A DNA stretch of 46,587 nt, taken from assembly GCA_023450615.1 (NCBI GenBank), contig JAEXGT010000003.1, positions 1 through 46,587 on the forward strand, in the 5' to 3' direction. Source of the DNA: Pseudomonadota bacterium (lineage in GTDB: Bacteria > Pseudomonadota > Alphaproteobacteria > Rhizobiales > Beijerinckiaceae). Under the pieces are notes generated by a model, which was not told the origin of the DNA, made no database searches, and saw only the letters and a list, made by a program, of their open reading frames with translations. The position numbers were made by a program, and so were the translations under genes. Of the stretch, positions 20,601 to 29,594 are shown piece after piece (position 1 is the first letter of the stretch; every line of letters begins with the position of its first letter).

Positions 20601-21686
20601 ATGTTAACCTGGTTGGCTGAACTCAGCCCCTATTTCAGCCCCCTCAATATTTTCCGCTACATCACGTTCCGCACCGGGGGCGCGACGGCAACCGCCATGC
20701 TCTTCGTGTTCCTGTTCGGGCCGGCGATCATTTCGCTGCTGCGCGTGCGCCAGGGCAAAGGCCAACCGATCCGTGAAGATGGGCCGCAATCGCACCTGCT
20801 GACGAAGCGCGGCACGCCGACCATGGGCGGTCTCATGATCATGGCGGGCGTGCTGGTGTCGACCTTGCTGTGGGCCAATCTCGCCAACGAATATGTCTGG
20901 ATCGTGCTCTTCGTTACCGTCGGCTTTGGCGCCATCGGATTCTATGACGACTACCTCAAGGTGACGAAGCAATCCCACAAGGGTTTCTCGGGCAAGTCGC
21001 GTCTTGCCATCGAGGCGATCATTGCGGCGGTTGCCTGCATCGCGATTTCCTACGTGGAGGCTCCCGGACTCGCCAACAAGCTCGCGCTGCCCTTCTCGAA
21101 AGATCTGATCTTCAATCTCGGTTGGTTCTATATCATCTTCGCAGGTTTCGTGATCGTCGGCGCGGGCAATGCGGTCAATATCACGGACGGGCTCGATGGC
21201 CTTGCCATCGTGCCGGTGATGATCGCGGCGGGCACCTTCGGATTCATCGCATATCTTGCGGGTAACGCGGTGTTCGCCAATTACCTGCAGATCCATTTCG
21301 TGCCCGGCACCGGCGAACTCGCCGTTATCTGCGGCGCCTTGATCGGCGCGGGAATCGGCTTCCTCTGGTTCAACGCGCCTCCAGCCCAGATCTTCATGGG
21401 CGACACAGGCTCGCTTGCTCTCGGTGGTCTGCTCGGAACTATTGCTGTCGCGACCAAGCACGAGATCGTGCTCGCCATCGTGGGCGGTCTTTTCGTGCTT
21501 GAGATCATGTCCGTGATCATCCAGGTCGCCTCCTTCAAGCTCACCGGCAAGCGCGTGTTCAAGATGGCGCCGATCCACCATCATTTCGAGCAGCTCGGAT
21601 GGACCGAGCCGCAGGTGGTGATCCGCTTCTGGATCATCGCCGTGGTGCTTGCCCTCGTCGGCCTTTCCACCCTCAAGCTGCGGTAA
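20601..21686 (+). CDS. mraY: Phospho-MurNAc-pentapeptide translocase
   Basis: This integral membrane enzyme moves phospho-MurNAc-pentapeptide onto undecaprenyl phosphate to give lipid I. At 361 aa (E. coli 360) it has about ten hydrophobic helices. Catalytic motifs are present: GTPTMGG, the DDYLKV acidic pair, NAVNITDGLDGLA, FMGDTGS and the IHHHFEQLGW cytoplasmic loop. It sits 7 nt after murF and 6 nt before murD. Confidence 0.97.
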   Translation: MLTWLAELSPYFSPLNIFRYITFRTGGATATAMLFVFLFGPAIISLLRVRQGKGQPIREDGPQSHLLTKRGTPTMGGLMIMAGVLVSTLLWANLANEYVWIVLFVTVGFGAIGFYDDYLKVTKQSHKGFSGKSRLAIEAIIAAVACIAISYVEAPGLANKLALPFSKDLIFNLGWFYIIFAGFVIVGAGNAVNITDGLDGLAIVPVMIAAGTFGFIAYLAGNAVFANYLQIHFVPGTGELAVICGALIGAGIGFLWFNAPPAQIFMGDTGSLALGGLLGTIAVATKHEIVLAIVGGLFVLEIMSVIIQVASFKLTGKRVFKMAPIHHHFEQLGWTEPQVVIRFWIIAVVLALVGLSTLKLR

Positions 21687-21692
21687 GAACCG

Positions 21693-23081
21693 ATGACGCC
21701 CGTCACCACCTTCTCCGGCAAAACGGTTGCACTCTTCGGCCTTGGTGGGTCGGGGCTCGCGACGGCGCTTGCCCTGAAGGCGGGCGGGGCGGATGTCATC
21801 GCTTGCGACGACAATCCGGCGAAGATGAGCGAGGCTGCATCGAAGGGCATTGAGACCGGCGATCTGCGCACGCTCGACTGGTCGAGGGTGTCCGCGCTCG
21901 TTCTCTCCCCCGGTGTGCCGCTGACGCATCCAGAGCCGCATTGGTCGGCGAAGCTCGCGAAAGAGGCAGGCGTCGAGATCATCGGCGATATCGAGCTGTT
22001 CTGCCGCGAGCGGGCGAAGATTGCGCCGCAGGCATGGTTCATCGCCATCACTGGCACCAACGGCAAGTCCACCACTACGGCTCTCATTGCACATATGCTG
22101 CGGGAGACAGGTTGTGACGTCCAGATGGGCGGCAATATTGGAACAGCGATCCTTTCACTGGAGCCGCCATCTGAAAATCGCATTCATGTGGTCGAGTGCT
22201 CCTCGTTCCAAATCGATCTGGCACCATCACTTAATCCCTCGATTGGCGTTCTCCTGAACATCTCTCCGGATCACATTGATCGTCATGGAACGATGGAGAA
22301 TTACGCTGCCATCAAGGAGCGTCTCATCGCGCAAGCTCAATGGAAGGTGGTTGGAATAGATGATTTCTATTCTCAGGCCATTGCTGAGCGGCACAATCAT
22401 CTCCTTGACAGAGTGTCGACTAAGAAGAGTTTGACAAATGGCTTCTATGGTCAGGGAACAAAGCTCTACTTTCATCCTGCTTCTGATGACGGCGAGATTG
22501 CAGATATAGATGGCATTGCAAGTCTGCGCGGTGAGCATAACCTTCAAAATGCCCTTGCTGCATTCGCAACTGTTGCTCAAACGAACTTCAATTTTGAATG
22601 GGCAGACTTCGCTAAAGCTCTCCATACCTTCCCCGGTCTTCCACACCGCATGGAGGAGGTCGGGGCTATCGGATCGGCTCTTTTCATCAACGATTCCAAG
22701 GCCACCAACGCCGACTCCACCGAGAAAGCGCTTAAATCCTTCGACAACATCCTCTGGATTCTCGGTGGCAAGGCGAAGGAAGGTGGCATCGAGCCGTTGC
22801 GTGAATATTTCCCGAAGATCCGCAAGGCTTATCTGGTCGGTGAGGCTGCGGAAGATTTTGCCAAGACGCTTGGCAACGATGTTTCTTATGTTCTCTCCGG
22901 CACCCTAGACAAAGCCGTAGAGCGGGCGGCAGCCGATGCCGCGGCGATGGATGGCCCCGCGGTCGTTCTGCTCTCGCCTGCCTGCGCATCTTACGATCAG
23001 TTTCCGAATTACGAAGTGCGCGGAAATCATTTCCGCGATCTGGTCCGGGCATTGCCGGGCCTTAAAGCCAAGGGGGCATGA
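21693..23081 (+). CDS. murD: UDP-MurNAc-L-alanine:D-glutamate ligase
   Basis: This Mur ligase adds D-Glu to UDP-MurNAc-L-Ala in the cytosol. The 462-aa protein (E. coli 438) has an N-terminal Rossmann-like domain (GLGGSGLATALAL), the ATP loop GTNGKSTTTAL near residue 120, the central ISPDHIDRHGTMENY motif, HNLQN, and the C-terminal FINDSKATNADST and LLSPACASYDQF motifs. It is complete and in frame. The middle is odd: from 22081 to 22620 (residues about 130-309) the GC content falls to about 48%, with sharp edges, while flanking blocks are about 62-63% (see separate entry). It lies 6 nt after mraY and 3 nt before ftsW. Confidence 0.96.
   Translation: MTPVTTFSGKTVALFGLGGSGLATALALKAGGADVIACDDNPAKMSEAASKGIETGDLRTLDWSRVSALVLSPGVPLTHPEPHWSAKLAKEAGVEIIGDIELFCRERAKIAPQAWFIAITGTNGKSTTTALIAHMLRETGCDVQMGGNIGTAILSLEPPSENRIHVVECSSFQIDLAPSLNPSIGVLLNISPDHIDRHGTMENYAAIKERLIAQAQWKVVGIDDFYSQAIAERHNHLLDRVSTKKSLTNGFYGQGTKLYFHPASDDGEIADIDGIASLRGEHNLQNALAAFATVAQTNFNFEWADFAKALHTFPGLPHRMEEVGAIGSALFINDSKATNADSTEKALKSFDNILWILGGKAKEGGIEPLREYFPKIRKAYLVGEAAEDFAKTLGNDVSYVLSGTLDKAVERAAADAAAMDGPAVVLLSPACASYDQFPNYEVRGNHFRDLVRALPGLKAKGA
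22081..22620. other. Low-GC segment inside murD
   Basis: A hand count over nine successive 60-nt blocks gives 262 G or C in 540 nt (48.5%). The block before (22021-22080) has 37/60 and the block after (22621-22680) 38/60. Codons rare elsewhere in the window (ATA, AGA, TTG, AAT, TTT) cluster here. The reading frame and MurD motifs are preserved. It may be a recombined allele segment from a lower-GC relative. Relaxed codon choice is the alternative. Confidence 0.65.
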
Positions 23082-23084
23082 GCC

Positions 23085-24227
23085 ATGGTCTCGCGCGCGG
23101 AACGCTCGGCTTTCAGCGATTGGTGGTGGACCGTCGACCGGCTGCTGCTGGCGGCGCTCGCAATCCTCGTGCTGGCAGGCCTCGTCTTTCTCATGGCTGG
23201 AGGCCCGCCGGTGGCGGAGCGCCTCGGGCTTTCCACCTTTCACTTCGTGAACCGTCAGGCGCTGTTCCTCGTCCCGGCGCTTCTCATCATGCTGCCGGTG
23301 TCGTTCCTGTCGCTACGCCACATCCGGCGCCTGGCTCTGCTGGTCTATATCGGCGGAATGGCCCTCATCATGCTCGCTTTCCAGTATGGACCCGAGATTA
23401 AGGGCGCGCATCGTTGGATCGTGATTGGGCCACTCGGTATTCAGCCGTCCGAGTTCGTGAAGCCTGCCTTCGTCGTCCTTGCGGCATGGGCTTTCTCCGA
23501 GGGGGCTCGGCGGAAGGATATGCCGGGCGCATTGCTTGCATTGATGCTGCTCCCCGCCACGATCATTCCACTCATCCTCCAACCCGATTTCGGCCAGACC
23601 ATGCTCATCACCATCGTATGGTGCGGCCTGTTCTTCGTCGCGGGGCTGCATTGGTTCTGGGTGATGGGCCTTGGAGGCGCGGGCCTCATCGGCATCGTTG
23701 CGGCCTATGAATTCCTGCCGCACGTGCGCGCACGTTTCGAACGCTTTCTCGACAAGGATTCCGGTGACACCTTCCAGGTGGATACTGCCATGGAATCCTT
23801 CTCGCGTGGTGGCTGGCTCGGACGTGGCCCTGGTGAGGGCACCGTGAAGCGCATTCTGCCCGACGCTCATACCGACTTCATCTTCGCCGTGACGGCGGAG
23901 GAGTTCGGCATCGTTGTGTGCCTTGGTCTGCTCGTGCTCTTTGCGTTCATCGTTCTGCGGGGACTGATGCTCGCCAAACGCAACGAGGACACTTTCTGCC
24001 GTCTGGCAGCAACTGGCCTTGTTCTCATGTTTGGCCTGCAAGCCTGCATCAACATGATGGTGAACGTGCATCTCATGCCCGCCAAGGGTATGACGCTGCC
24101 CTTCATCTCTTATGGCGGTTCCTCGCTGCTGTCGCTCGCGCTCGGCATGGGGTTCCTCATCGCGCTCACCCGCCGCCGTCCGCGCTCCGAGACGCTGGAG
24201 AAGTTCAATGAGGATTGGCAGCGCTGA
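23085..24227 (+). CDS. ftsW: Septal peptidoglycan polymerase FtsW (SEDS family)
   Basis: FtsW is a glycosyltransferase that polymerises lipid II at the septum with FtsI. The 380-aa protein has about ten transmembrane helices. Typical SEDS sequences are KGAHRWI, LGIQPSEFVKPAFV, LLQPDFGQTML (with the conserved Asp of the catalytic loop), the large periplasmic loop with SFSRGGWLGRGPGEG, HTDFIFAVTAEEFG and PFISYGGSS near the C-terminus. The start is ATG at 23085, 3 nt after murD. Its stop overlaps murG (TGATG). Confidence 0.96.
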   Translation: MVSRAERSAFSDWWWTVDRLLLAALAILVLAGLVFLMAGGPPVAERLGLSTFHFVNRQALFLVPALLIMLPVSFLSLRHIRRLALLVYIGGMALIMLAFQYGPEIKGAHRWIVIGPLGIQPSEFVKPAFVVLAAWAFSEGARRKDMPGALLALMLLPATIIPLILQPDFGQTMLITIVWCGLFFVAGLHWFWVMGLGGAGLIGIVAAYEFLPHVRARFERFLDKDSGDTFQVDTAMESFSRGGWLGRGPGEGTVKRILPDAHTDFIFAVTAEEFGIVVCLGLLVLFAFIVLRGLMLAKRNEDTFCRLAATGLVLMFGLQACINMMVNVHLMPAKGMTLPFISYGGSSLLSLALGMGFLIALTRRRPRSETLEKFNEDWQR

Positions 24228-25345
24228 TGAAGAAGCCCCTTGTTCTGCTTACTGCTGGCGGCACCGGCGGCCATCTGTTTCCCGCTGAGGCGCTCGCCAA
24301 TGTGCTGAAAAATTCCGGATGCCGTGTCGTGCTCGCCACTGACAAGCGCGCCAATGCTTATGCGGGCTCCTTCCCGGCGGATGAGATCGTTGAAATCCCA
24401 TCCGCTACCCCATCGGGCCGCTCGCTTCCGAAAATGGCGAAGGCTGCGCTGTTGCTTGCCCAAGGAACATTGAAGGCTGTAGGCGTCGTCCGCAAGCTGA
24501 AGCCCGATGCCGTTGTCGGCTTCGGAGGCTATCCTACCGTGCCGCCCGTCATTGCCGCGTCGCTCCTGAAGGTGCCGAGTGTCATCCATGAAGCCAATGG
24601 CGTCATGGGCCGTGCGAACAAGTTGCTCGCGCGCCGCGCCTCCGTGATCGCGACAGGCTTTGCCCATACCAAAAGCATTCCGGCAGGCGTGCCCGGACAG
24701 GTGATCCAGACGGGAAACCCCATCCGTCCGGCGGTGCTCGAAGCCGCCAAGCAGGCCTATGCCCCTCTCGACCCGAACGGAAAGATGCGCCTTCTCGTCG
24801 TGGGCGGCAGCCAGGGCGCGCGGGTGATGAGCGATGTGGTGCCGCCCGCAATCGAGCTTCTGCCGCCGGAACTGCGCGCCCGCCTTTCCATCACCCAACA
24901 GGCGAGGGGAGAGGATCTGGAGCGCGTCCGCGCCCAGTATCAGCGCCTTGGTGTGGAATTCGAGGCCGAACCCTTCTTCAAGGACCTGCCGAAGCGCTTA
25001 GGGCAGGCCCATCTCGTCATCTCCCGCTCCGGCGCCTCGACGGTGGCGGAACTCGCGGTGATCGGCCGTCCTTCCATCCTCGTGCCCCTGCCGGGATCGC
25101 TCGATCAGGATCAGGCGGCCAACGCCAAAACCCTTGGAGACCTTGGCGCTGCCATCGTTTGCCCACAAACGGACTTCACCCCTGAGCGCCTGGCGAACGA
25201 GATTCGCGCCTATTTTCAAGAGCCTGACCGCTTGACCAAAGCCGCTGCCGCTGCACATAGCGCCAGCATCACGGATGCGGCCGAGCGTTTGGCTCATGCT
25301 ATCCTCAACTTGATACCTTCTAACAAGATCGGAATGTCTTCATGA
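24227..25345 (+). CDS. murG: UDP-GlcNAc:lipid I GlcNAc transferase
   Basis: This peripheral inner-membrane GT-B glycosyltransferase makes lipid II from lipid I. The 372-aa protein (E. coli 355) shows the N-terminal GGTGGHLFPA loop, VVGFGGYPTVPPV, HEANGVMGRANK, the second glycine loop VVGGSQGARV, and ISRSGASTVAEL with PLPGSLDQDQ for UDP-GlcNAc binding. The ATG at 24227 overlaps the ftsW stop (TGATG). An in-frame ATG at 24215 lies inside ftsW and is less likely. It overlaps murC by ATGA. Confidence 0.96.
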   Translation: MKKPLVLLTAGGTGGHLFPAEALANVLKNSGCRVVLATDKRANAYAGSFPADEIVEIPSATPSGRSLPKMAKAALLLAQGTLKAVGVVRKLKPDAVVGFGGYPTVPPVIAASLLKVPSVIHEANGVMGRANKLLARRASVIATGFAHTKSIPAGVPGQVIQTGNPIRPAVLEAAKQAYAPLDPNGKMRLLVVGGSQGARVMSDVVPPAIELLPPELRARLSITQQARGEDLERVRAQYQRLGVEFEAEPFFKDLPKRLGQAHLVISRSGASTVAELAVIGRPSILVPLPGSLDQDQAANAKTLGDLGAAIVCPQTDFTPERLANEIRAYFQEPDRLTKAAAAAHSASITDAAERLAHAILNLIPSNKIGMSS

Positions 25346-26757
25346 AACTGCCGCCGAAGCTAGGTCCCATTCACTTCATCGGTATCGGCGGCATTGGCAT
25401 GTCTGGCATCGCCGAGGTCATGCATAATCTGGGCTACACCGTTCAGGGCTCGGACGCCGCCGACAATTACAATGTGAAGCGTCTCGAAGAGAAGGGCATC
25501 AAGACCTTCATCGGCCATAAGGCAGAGAACGTGGAGAATGCCGAGATCGTCGTGGTTTCCACCGCGATCAAGCGCGACAACCCGGAGTTGATCGTCGCCC
25601 GCGAGAAGCGCCTGCCCGTCGTGCGCCGCGCGGAAATGCTCGCGGAGCTCATGCGCTTCAAGTCCTGCGTCGCTGTTGCAGGCACGCACGGCAAGACCAC
25701 TACGACCTCCCTGGTTGCGACTCTGCTCGATGCAGGTGGGCTCGACCCGACTGTCATCAACGGCGGCATCATCAATGCCTATGGCACCAATGCCCGCATG
25801 GGCGATGGCCAATGGATGGTGGTGGAGGCGGACGAATCCGACGGCACCTTCCTCAAGCTACCCGCCGACGTCGCCATCGTCACGAATATCGACGCGGAGC
25901 ACCTCGACCATTTCGGCACCTTCGATGCGATTAAGGAAGCCTTCCATTCCTTCATCAACTCGATCCCGTTCTATGGCTTCGCGGTGATGTGCATCGATCA
26001 TCCGACGGTGCAGGATCTCGTGGGTCGCATCGAGGACCGCCGCATCATCACCTACGGCGAAAATCCGCAGGCCGATGTGCGCATCATGGATATCGATCCG
26101 CGCGGTGGACAGACCAAGTTCCGCGTGATGATCCGCGACCGCCGTCCCGGCTTCCGTCTCGAGCTCGAAGACCTCGTATTGCCGATGCCCGGCGCACATA
26201 ATGCGCTCAACGCCACGGCGGCGATTGCGGTCGCCCATGAGCTCGGCGTCTCGCCGGATGCGATCCGCAAGGCGCTTTCAGGCTTTGGCGGCGTGAAGCG
26301 CCGGTTCACCCGCACGGGCGAGTGGAACGGCGTCACCGTGTTCGACGATTACGGCCACCATCCCATCGAGATCGCGGCGGTTCTCAGGGCTGCTCGGGCT
26401 TCGACGGAAGGGCAGGTCATCGCTGTCGTGCAGCCTCACCGCTACTCGCGGCTCTCTTCACTTTTCGATCAATTCTGCACCTGCTTCAACGATGCGGATG
26501 CGGTCATCGTCGCACCCGTTTACGCCGCAGGCGAGCAGCCGATCCCCGGTGCCGATCGCGATGGTCTCGTGTCCGGCCTGAAGGCGCGCGGCCATCGCAA
26601 TGCGATGGCGCTTGATAAGTCGGAGGATCTCGCTGGGCTTGTCAAAGGCTTGGCGAAGCCGGGCGATTACGTGATCTGTCTTGGCGCCGGCAACATCACG
26701 CAATGGGCCTATGCGCTTCCGGGCGAACTCGAATCGCTTGGTGAGAAGGCCGCTTGA
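25342..26757 (+). CDS. murC: UDP-MurNAc:L-alanine ligase
   Basis: MurC adds the first peptide residue, L-Ala, to UDP-MurNAc. The 471-aa protein (E. coli 491) has the N-terminal GIGGIGMSGIAEV loop, the ATP loop GTHGKTTTTSL, EADESDGTFL, NIDAEHLDHFGTF, and the C-terminal GVKRRFTRTGE and DDYGHHPIEI motifs. The start overlaps murG (ATGA) and the stop overlaps murB (TGATG), so coupling continues along the chain. Confidence 0.97.
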   Translation: MKLPPKLGPIHFIGIGGIGMSGIAEVMHNLGYTVQGSDAADNYNVKRLEEKGIKTFIGHKAENVENAEIVVVSTAIKRDNPELIVAREKRLPVVRRAEMLAELMRFKSCVAVAGTHGKTTTTSLVATLLDAGGLDPTVINGGIINAYGTNARMGDGQWMVVEADESDGTFLKLPADVAIVTNIDAEHLDHFGTFDAIKEAFHSFINSIPFYGFAVMCIDHPTVQDLVGRIEDRRIITYGENPQADVRIMDIDPRGGQTKFRVMIRDRRPGFRLELEDLVLPMPGAHNALNATAAIAVAHELGVSPDAIRKALSGFGGVKRRFTRTGEWNGVTVFDDYGHHPIEIAAVLRAARASTEGQVIAVVQPHRYSRLSSLFDQFCTCFNDADAVIVAPVYAAGEQPIPGADRDGLVSGLKARGHRNAMALDKSEDLAGLVKGLAKPGDYVICLGAGNITQWAYALPGELESLGEKAA

Positions 26758-27677
26758 TGTTCGAGGACATCACGCCTGCCCTGAGATCCGCAATGCCGGA
26801 ACTGCGCGGCAAGCTGGAGGCGAATGCGCCGACAGCGCCCTTGTCTTGGTTCCGCACAGGCGGCCCGGCTCAGGTGCTGTTCACGCCGCTCGATGCGGAT
26901 GATCTCGCGTACTTTCTGCGAAATCTGGATCGGGACATTCCCGTTCTCGTGGTCGGTCTCGGCTCCAACCTGCTCATCCGCGATGGCGGATGGGAAGGTG
27001 TGATAATCCGGCTTGGAAAAGGCTTCTCGGATGTTTCCATCGAACCGGGCTTGCGCGTTCGGGCCGGCGCCGGCGCTCCCGATGTGAAGGTGGCGCGCGC
27101 GGCTGCGGAGGCGGGCATTGCGGGCCTCTCGTTCCTGCGTGGCATACCCGGCGCCATCGGCGGCGCGCTGCGCATGAATGGCGGCGCCTATGGCGGCGAG
27201 ACGAAAGATGTGCTCGTCGAGGCCAAGGGCATCACCCGCACGGGCGAGGCGGTGTCCTTCACCAATGCGCAGATGGGATTTACTTATCGTCATTCGAGCG
27301 TGCCCGACGACGTGATCTTCACGGAGGCGCTGTTCGAGGGCCGTCCCGGCAATTCCGAAGAGATCCTTGCCGAGATGAATGCCATCACGGAGGCGCGCTC
27401 TTCCACGCAGCCGGTCAATACCCGCACGGGCGGCTCTACCTTCAAGAACCCTCCGGGCAAGAAGGCCTGGGAACTGGTCGACGCCGCTGGATGCCGGGGG
27501 CTTCGCATTGGGGACGCGCAGGTTTCCGAGATGCATTGCAACTTCCTGATCAACCACGGCTCTGCCTCCGCTGCCGACATCGAGAACCTGGGCGAGGAAG
27601 TGCGCCGACGGGTCCGCGAGATGTCGGGCGTGGAACTCGAATGGGAGATCAAGCGCGTTGGTCTTGCCCGGCCATAA
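26757..27677 (+). CDS. murB: UDP-N-acetylenolpyruvoylglucosamine reductase
   Basis: This FAD enzyme reduces enolpyruvyl-UDP-GlcNAc to UDP-MurNAc with NADPH. At 306 aa, lacking the extra C-terminal segments of the longer E. coli enzyme, it is a short, type II-like MurB. Motifs seen are SWFRTGGPA, LGSNLLIRDGG (FAD loop), IPGAIGGALRMNGGAYGGE, and GGSTFKNPPG with the catalytic Ser, followed by LVDAAGCRG and HCNFLINHG. The ATG at 26757 overlaps the murC stop. A TTG directly before it (26754) is an alternative that would add one residue. Confidence 0.95.
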   Translation: MFEDITPALRSAMPELRGKLEANAPTAPLSWFRTGGPAQVLFTPLDADDLAYFLRNLDRDIPVLVVGLGSNLLIRDGGWEGVIIRLGKGFSDVSIEPGLRVRAGAGAPDVKVARAAAEAGIAGLSFLRGIPGAIGGALRMNGGAYGGETKDVLVEAKGITRTGEAVSFTNAQMGFTYRHSSVPDDVIFTEALFEGRPGNSEEILAEMNAITEARSSTQPVNTRTGGSTFKNPPGKKAWELVDAAGCRGLRIGDAQVSEMHCNFLINHGSASAADIENLGEEVRRRVREMSGVELEWEIKRVGLARP

Positions 27678-27741
27678 TCCCGAATCAGTTTGTTAAGACC
27701 CGCCTGCTTGAGTTGGGCGGCTACAGTCCAAGGAGCATGTC

Positions 27742-28665
27742 ATGGCCAAGCACGTTGCCGTTCTTTATGGCGGCTGGTCCGCCGAGCGCGAGGTGAGCTT
27801 GGCGACAGGCCGGGCCTGCTGCAAGGCCTTGGAGGAGCAGGGGTACAAGGTCACCCCCATCGACGTGCAGCCCGATATCGCTACCGTGCTTCAGGCGACG
27901 GCGCCGGATGTGGCGTTCAACGCTCTTCACGGCCGCGTCGGTGAGGATGGCACCATCCAGGGTCTCCTGGAAGTCCTAAGGATTCCCTATACCCATTCCG
28001 GCGTGCTCGCTTCGGCTTTGGCCATGCAGAAGGACAAGGCGAAGGTCGTCATGGCCGCTGCCGGGGTTCCCGTGCCGAAAGGTGTAGTTGTTAACAGAAT
28101 GGAAGCGGCGAAAAGCCACGTGCTGCCCGCACCCTATGTGGTGAAGCCGGTAAGCGAGGGCTCCTCCGTGGGCGTCATCATCGTCCGGGAAGACCGTACC
28201 CATCCGCCTCAGGAACTGCTGCGCGAAGACTGGGCCTTCGGCGAGCAAGTCCTTGTAGAATCATATGTTGCGGGCCGCGAGCTGACCTGCGCGGTCATGG
28301 GCGACAAGGCGCTGGGGGTCATCGATATCCGCCCGGCGACCGGGGTCTTCTACGATTATGACGCAAAGTATGTGAAGGGCGGGTCCATTCACGTCCTGCC
28401 GGCAGAAATTAAACCGAATATTTACCAAAAGGTCCAAGAGTTGGCGTTAACGGCGCATCAAGCGCTCGGCTGCAGGGGAATCAGCCGCGCCGACTTACGG
28501 TACGACGACACACCCGGTGGAACCGGGGAACTCGTGGTCCTGGAGGTCAACACGCAACCCGGCATGACCGAGACGAGCTTGGTGCCAGAACTGGCAGCCC
28601 ACGCGGGCTTTACGTTTGGCGAGCTTGTACAATGGATGGTGGAGGACGCTACCTGCAATCGATGA
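27742..28665 (+). CDS. ddl: D-alanine:D-alanine ligase
   Basis: Ddl makes the D-Ala-D-Ala dipeptide used by MurF. The 307-aa protein has the N-terminal HVAVLYGGWSAEREVSL, NALHGRVGEDGTIQGLLE, the ATP-grasp GSSVGVIIV loop and the metal-binding VLEVNTQPGMTETSLVPE. It begins 64 nt after murB, one of the few real gaps in the cluster, with a ribosome-binding stretch CCAAGGAGC upstream. It ends in an ATGA overlap with ftsQ. The part near 28401-28450 is AT-rich and could hold an internal promoter for ftsQAZ. Confidence 0.96.
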   Translation: MAKHVAVLYGGWSAEREVSLATGRACCKALEEQGYKVTPIDVQPDIATVLQATAPDVAFNALHGRVGEDGTIQGLLEVLRIPYTHSGVLASALAMQKDKAKVVMAAAGVPVPKGVVVNRMEAAKSHVLPAPYVVKPVSEGSSVGVIIVREDRTHPPQELLREDWAFGEQVLVESYVAGRELTCAVMGDKALGVIDIRPATGVFYDYDAKYVKGGSIHVLPAEIKPNIYQKVQELALTAHQALGCRGISRADLRYDDTPGGTGELVVLEVNTQPGMTETSLVPELAAHAGFTFGELVQWMVEDATCNR

Positions 28666-29594
28666 CAGCCTACCCGGCTGGCGTTGTTGCTGCGCGCGCT
28701 GCCTCCCATCGGCAGCCGCCCCGAATCAAGAAATTCTTCGGCTCCTCGCGGAGCGTTCGGCGTCGTCCCGCCGGCGTTCCGCTCGAGAAGCGCATCCCCC
28801 GTTTCCTGGGCACCTGGCTTGCCTTAGGCTTCTACACGGGCGTCGTGACGCTCGGCCTCTGGCAGGGCGGCCACCTCGATGCCTTCATCCGTGAAAACGG
28901 CCAGCCTCATCACGCCGTGGCGCGCGCGCTCGGCCTGGGTCTCGAGAGCATCACGATTTCCGGGATCGGGCAGATGCGGGAGAGCGAGGTTCTGGCTGCC
29001 GGTGGGCTTAATGCCAAGCAGTCGCTGGTTTTCCTCGACGTGAACGATCTGCGCGAGCGTCTCGAGCGTGTTCCGATGATTGCGAGCGCCACCGTGCGCA
29101 AGCTCTATCCGAATGAGCTCGTTATCACGCTCACCGAGCGCGAGCCCTATGCGATCTGGCAGCATAACGGCGAGCTCTTCATCATCGCGTCCGACGGCAC
29201 CGTCATCGACCTGATGCAGGACGAGCGCTTCGTTGATCTGCCCTTCGTGGTGGGCGAGAGCGCCAACGTTCGCAGCAAGGAATATTTCGCGCTGCTCGAA
29301 GCGGCTGGTCCCCTGAAGCAGCGCATTCGCGCTGGCACGCTCGTCTCCGGACGCCGCTGGACGCTGAAGATGGACAACGGCATGGACGTGCGCCTGCCGG
29401 AGAAGGGCGCAGCCGATGCGCTGGCTCGGCTCGTGAAGCTCGAAAACGAACAGAAGATTCTGGAAAAGGACGTTCTCGCGATCGATCTGCGCATGGCGGA
29501 TCGCGTCGTGGTGCGTCTCACCGAAGAGGCGGCTCTGGCCCGCGCCGAGTCCCTCAAGAAGAAACCAATGCGCGGCAAGGGGGTCGATACATGA
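28662..29594 (+). CDS. ftsQ: Cell division protein FtsQ (DivIB)
   Basis: FtsQ is a bitopic divisome scaffold. At 310 aa it has a basic cytoplasmic N-terminus of about 45 residues (RIKKFFGSSRSVRRR), one transmembrane segment (about 48-68), a POTRA domain (about 90-160; ITISGIGQMRESEVLAAGG) and the FtsQ beta domain (LYPNELVITLTEREPYAIWQ, then FVDLPFVVGE). I chose the ATG at 28662 in the ATGA overlap with ddl. An in-frame ATG at 28632 would add 10 residues. It overlaps ftsA by ATGA. Confidence 0.94.
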   Translation: MTAYPAGVVAARAASHRQPPRIKKFFGSSRSVRRRPAGVPLEKRIPRFLGTWLALGFYTGVVTLGLWQGGHLDAFIRENGQPHHAVARALGLGLESITISGIGQMRESEVLAAGGLNAKQSLVFLDVNDLRERLERVPMIASATVRKLYPNELVITLTEREPYAIWQHNGELFIIASDGTVIDLMQDERFVDLPFVVGESANVRSKEYFALLEAAGPLKQRIRAGTLVSGRRWTLKMDNGMDVRLPEKGAADALARLVKLENEQKILEKDVLAIDLRMADRVVVRLTEEAALARAESLKKKPMRGKGVDT

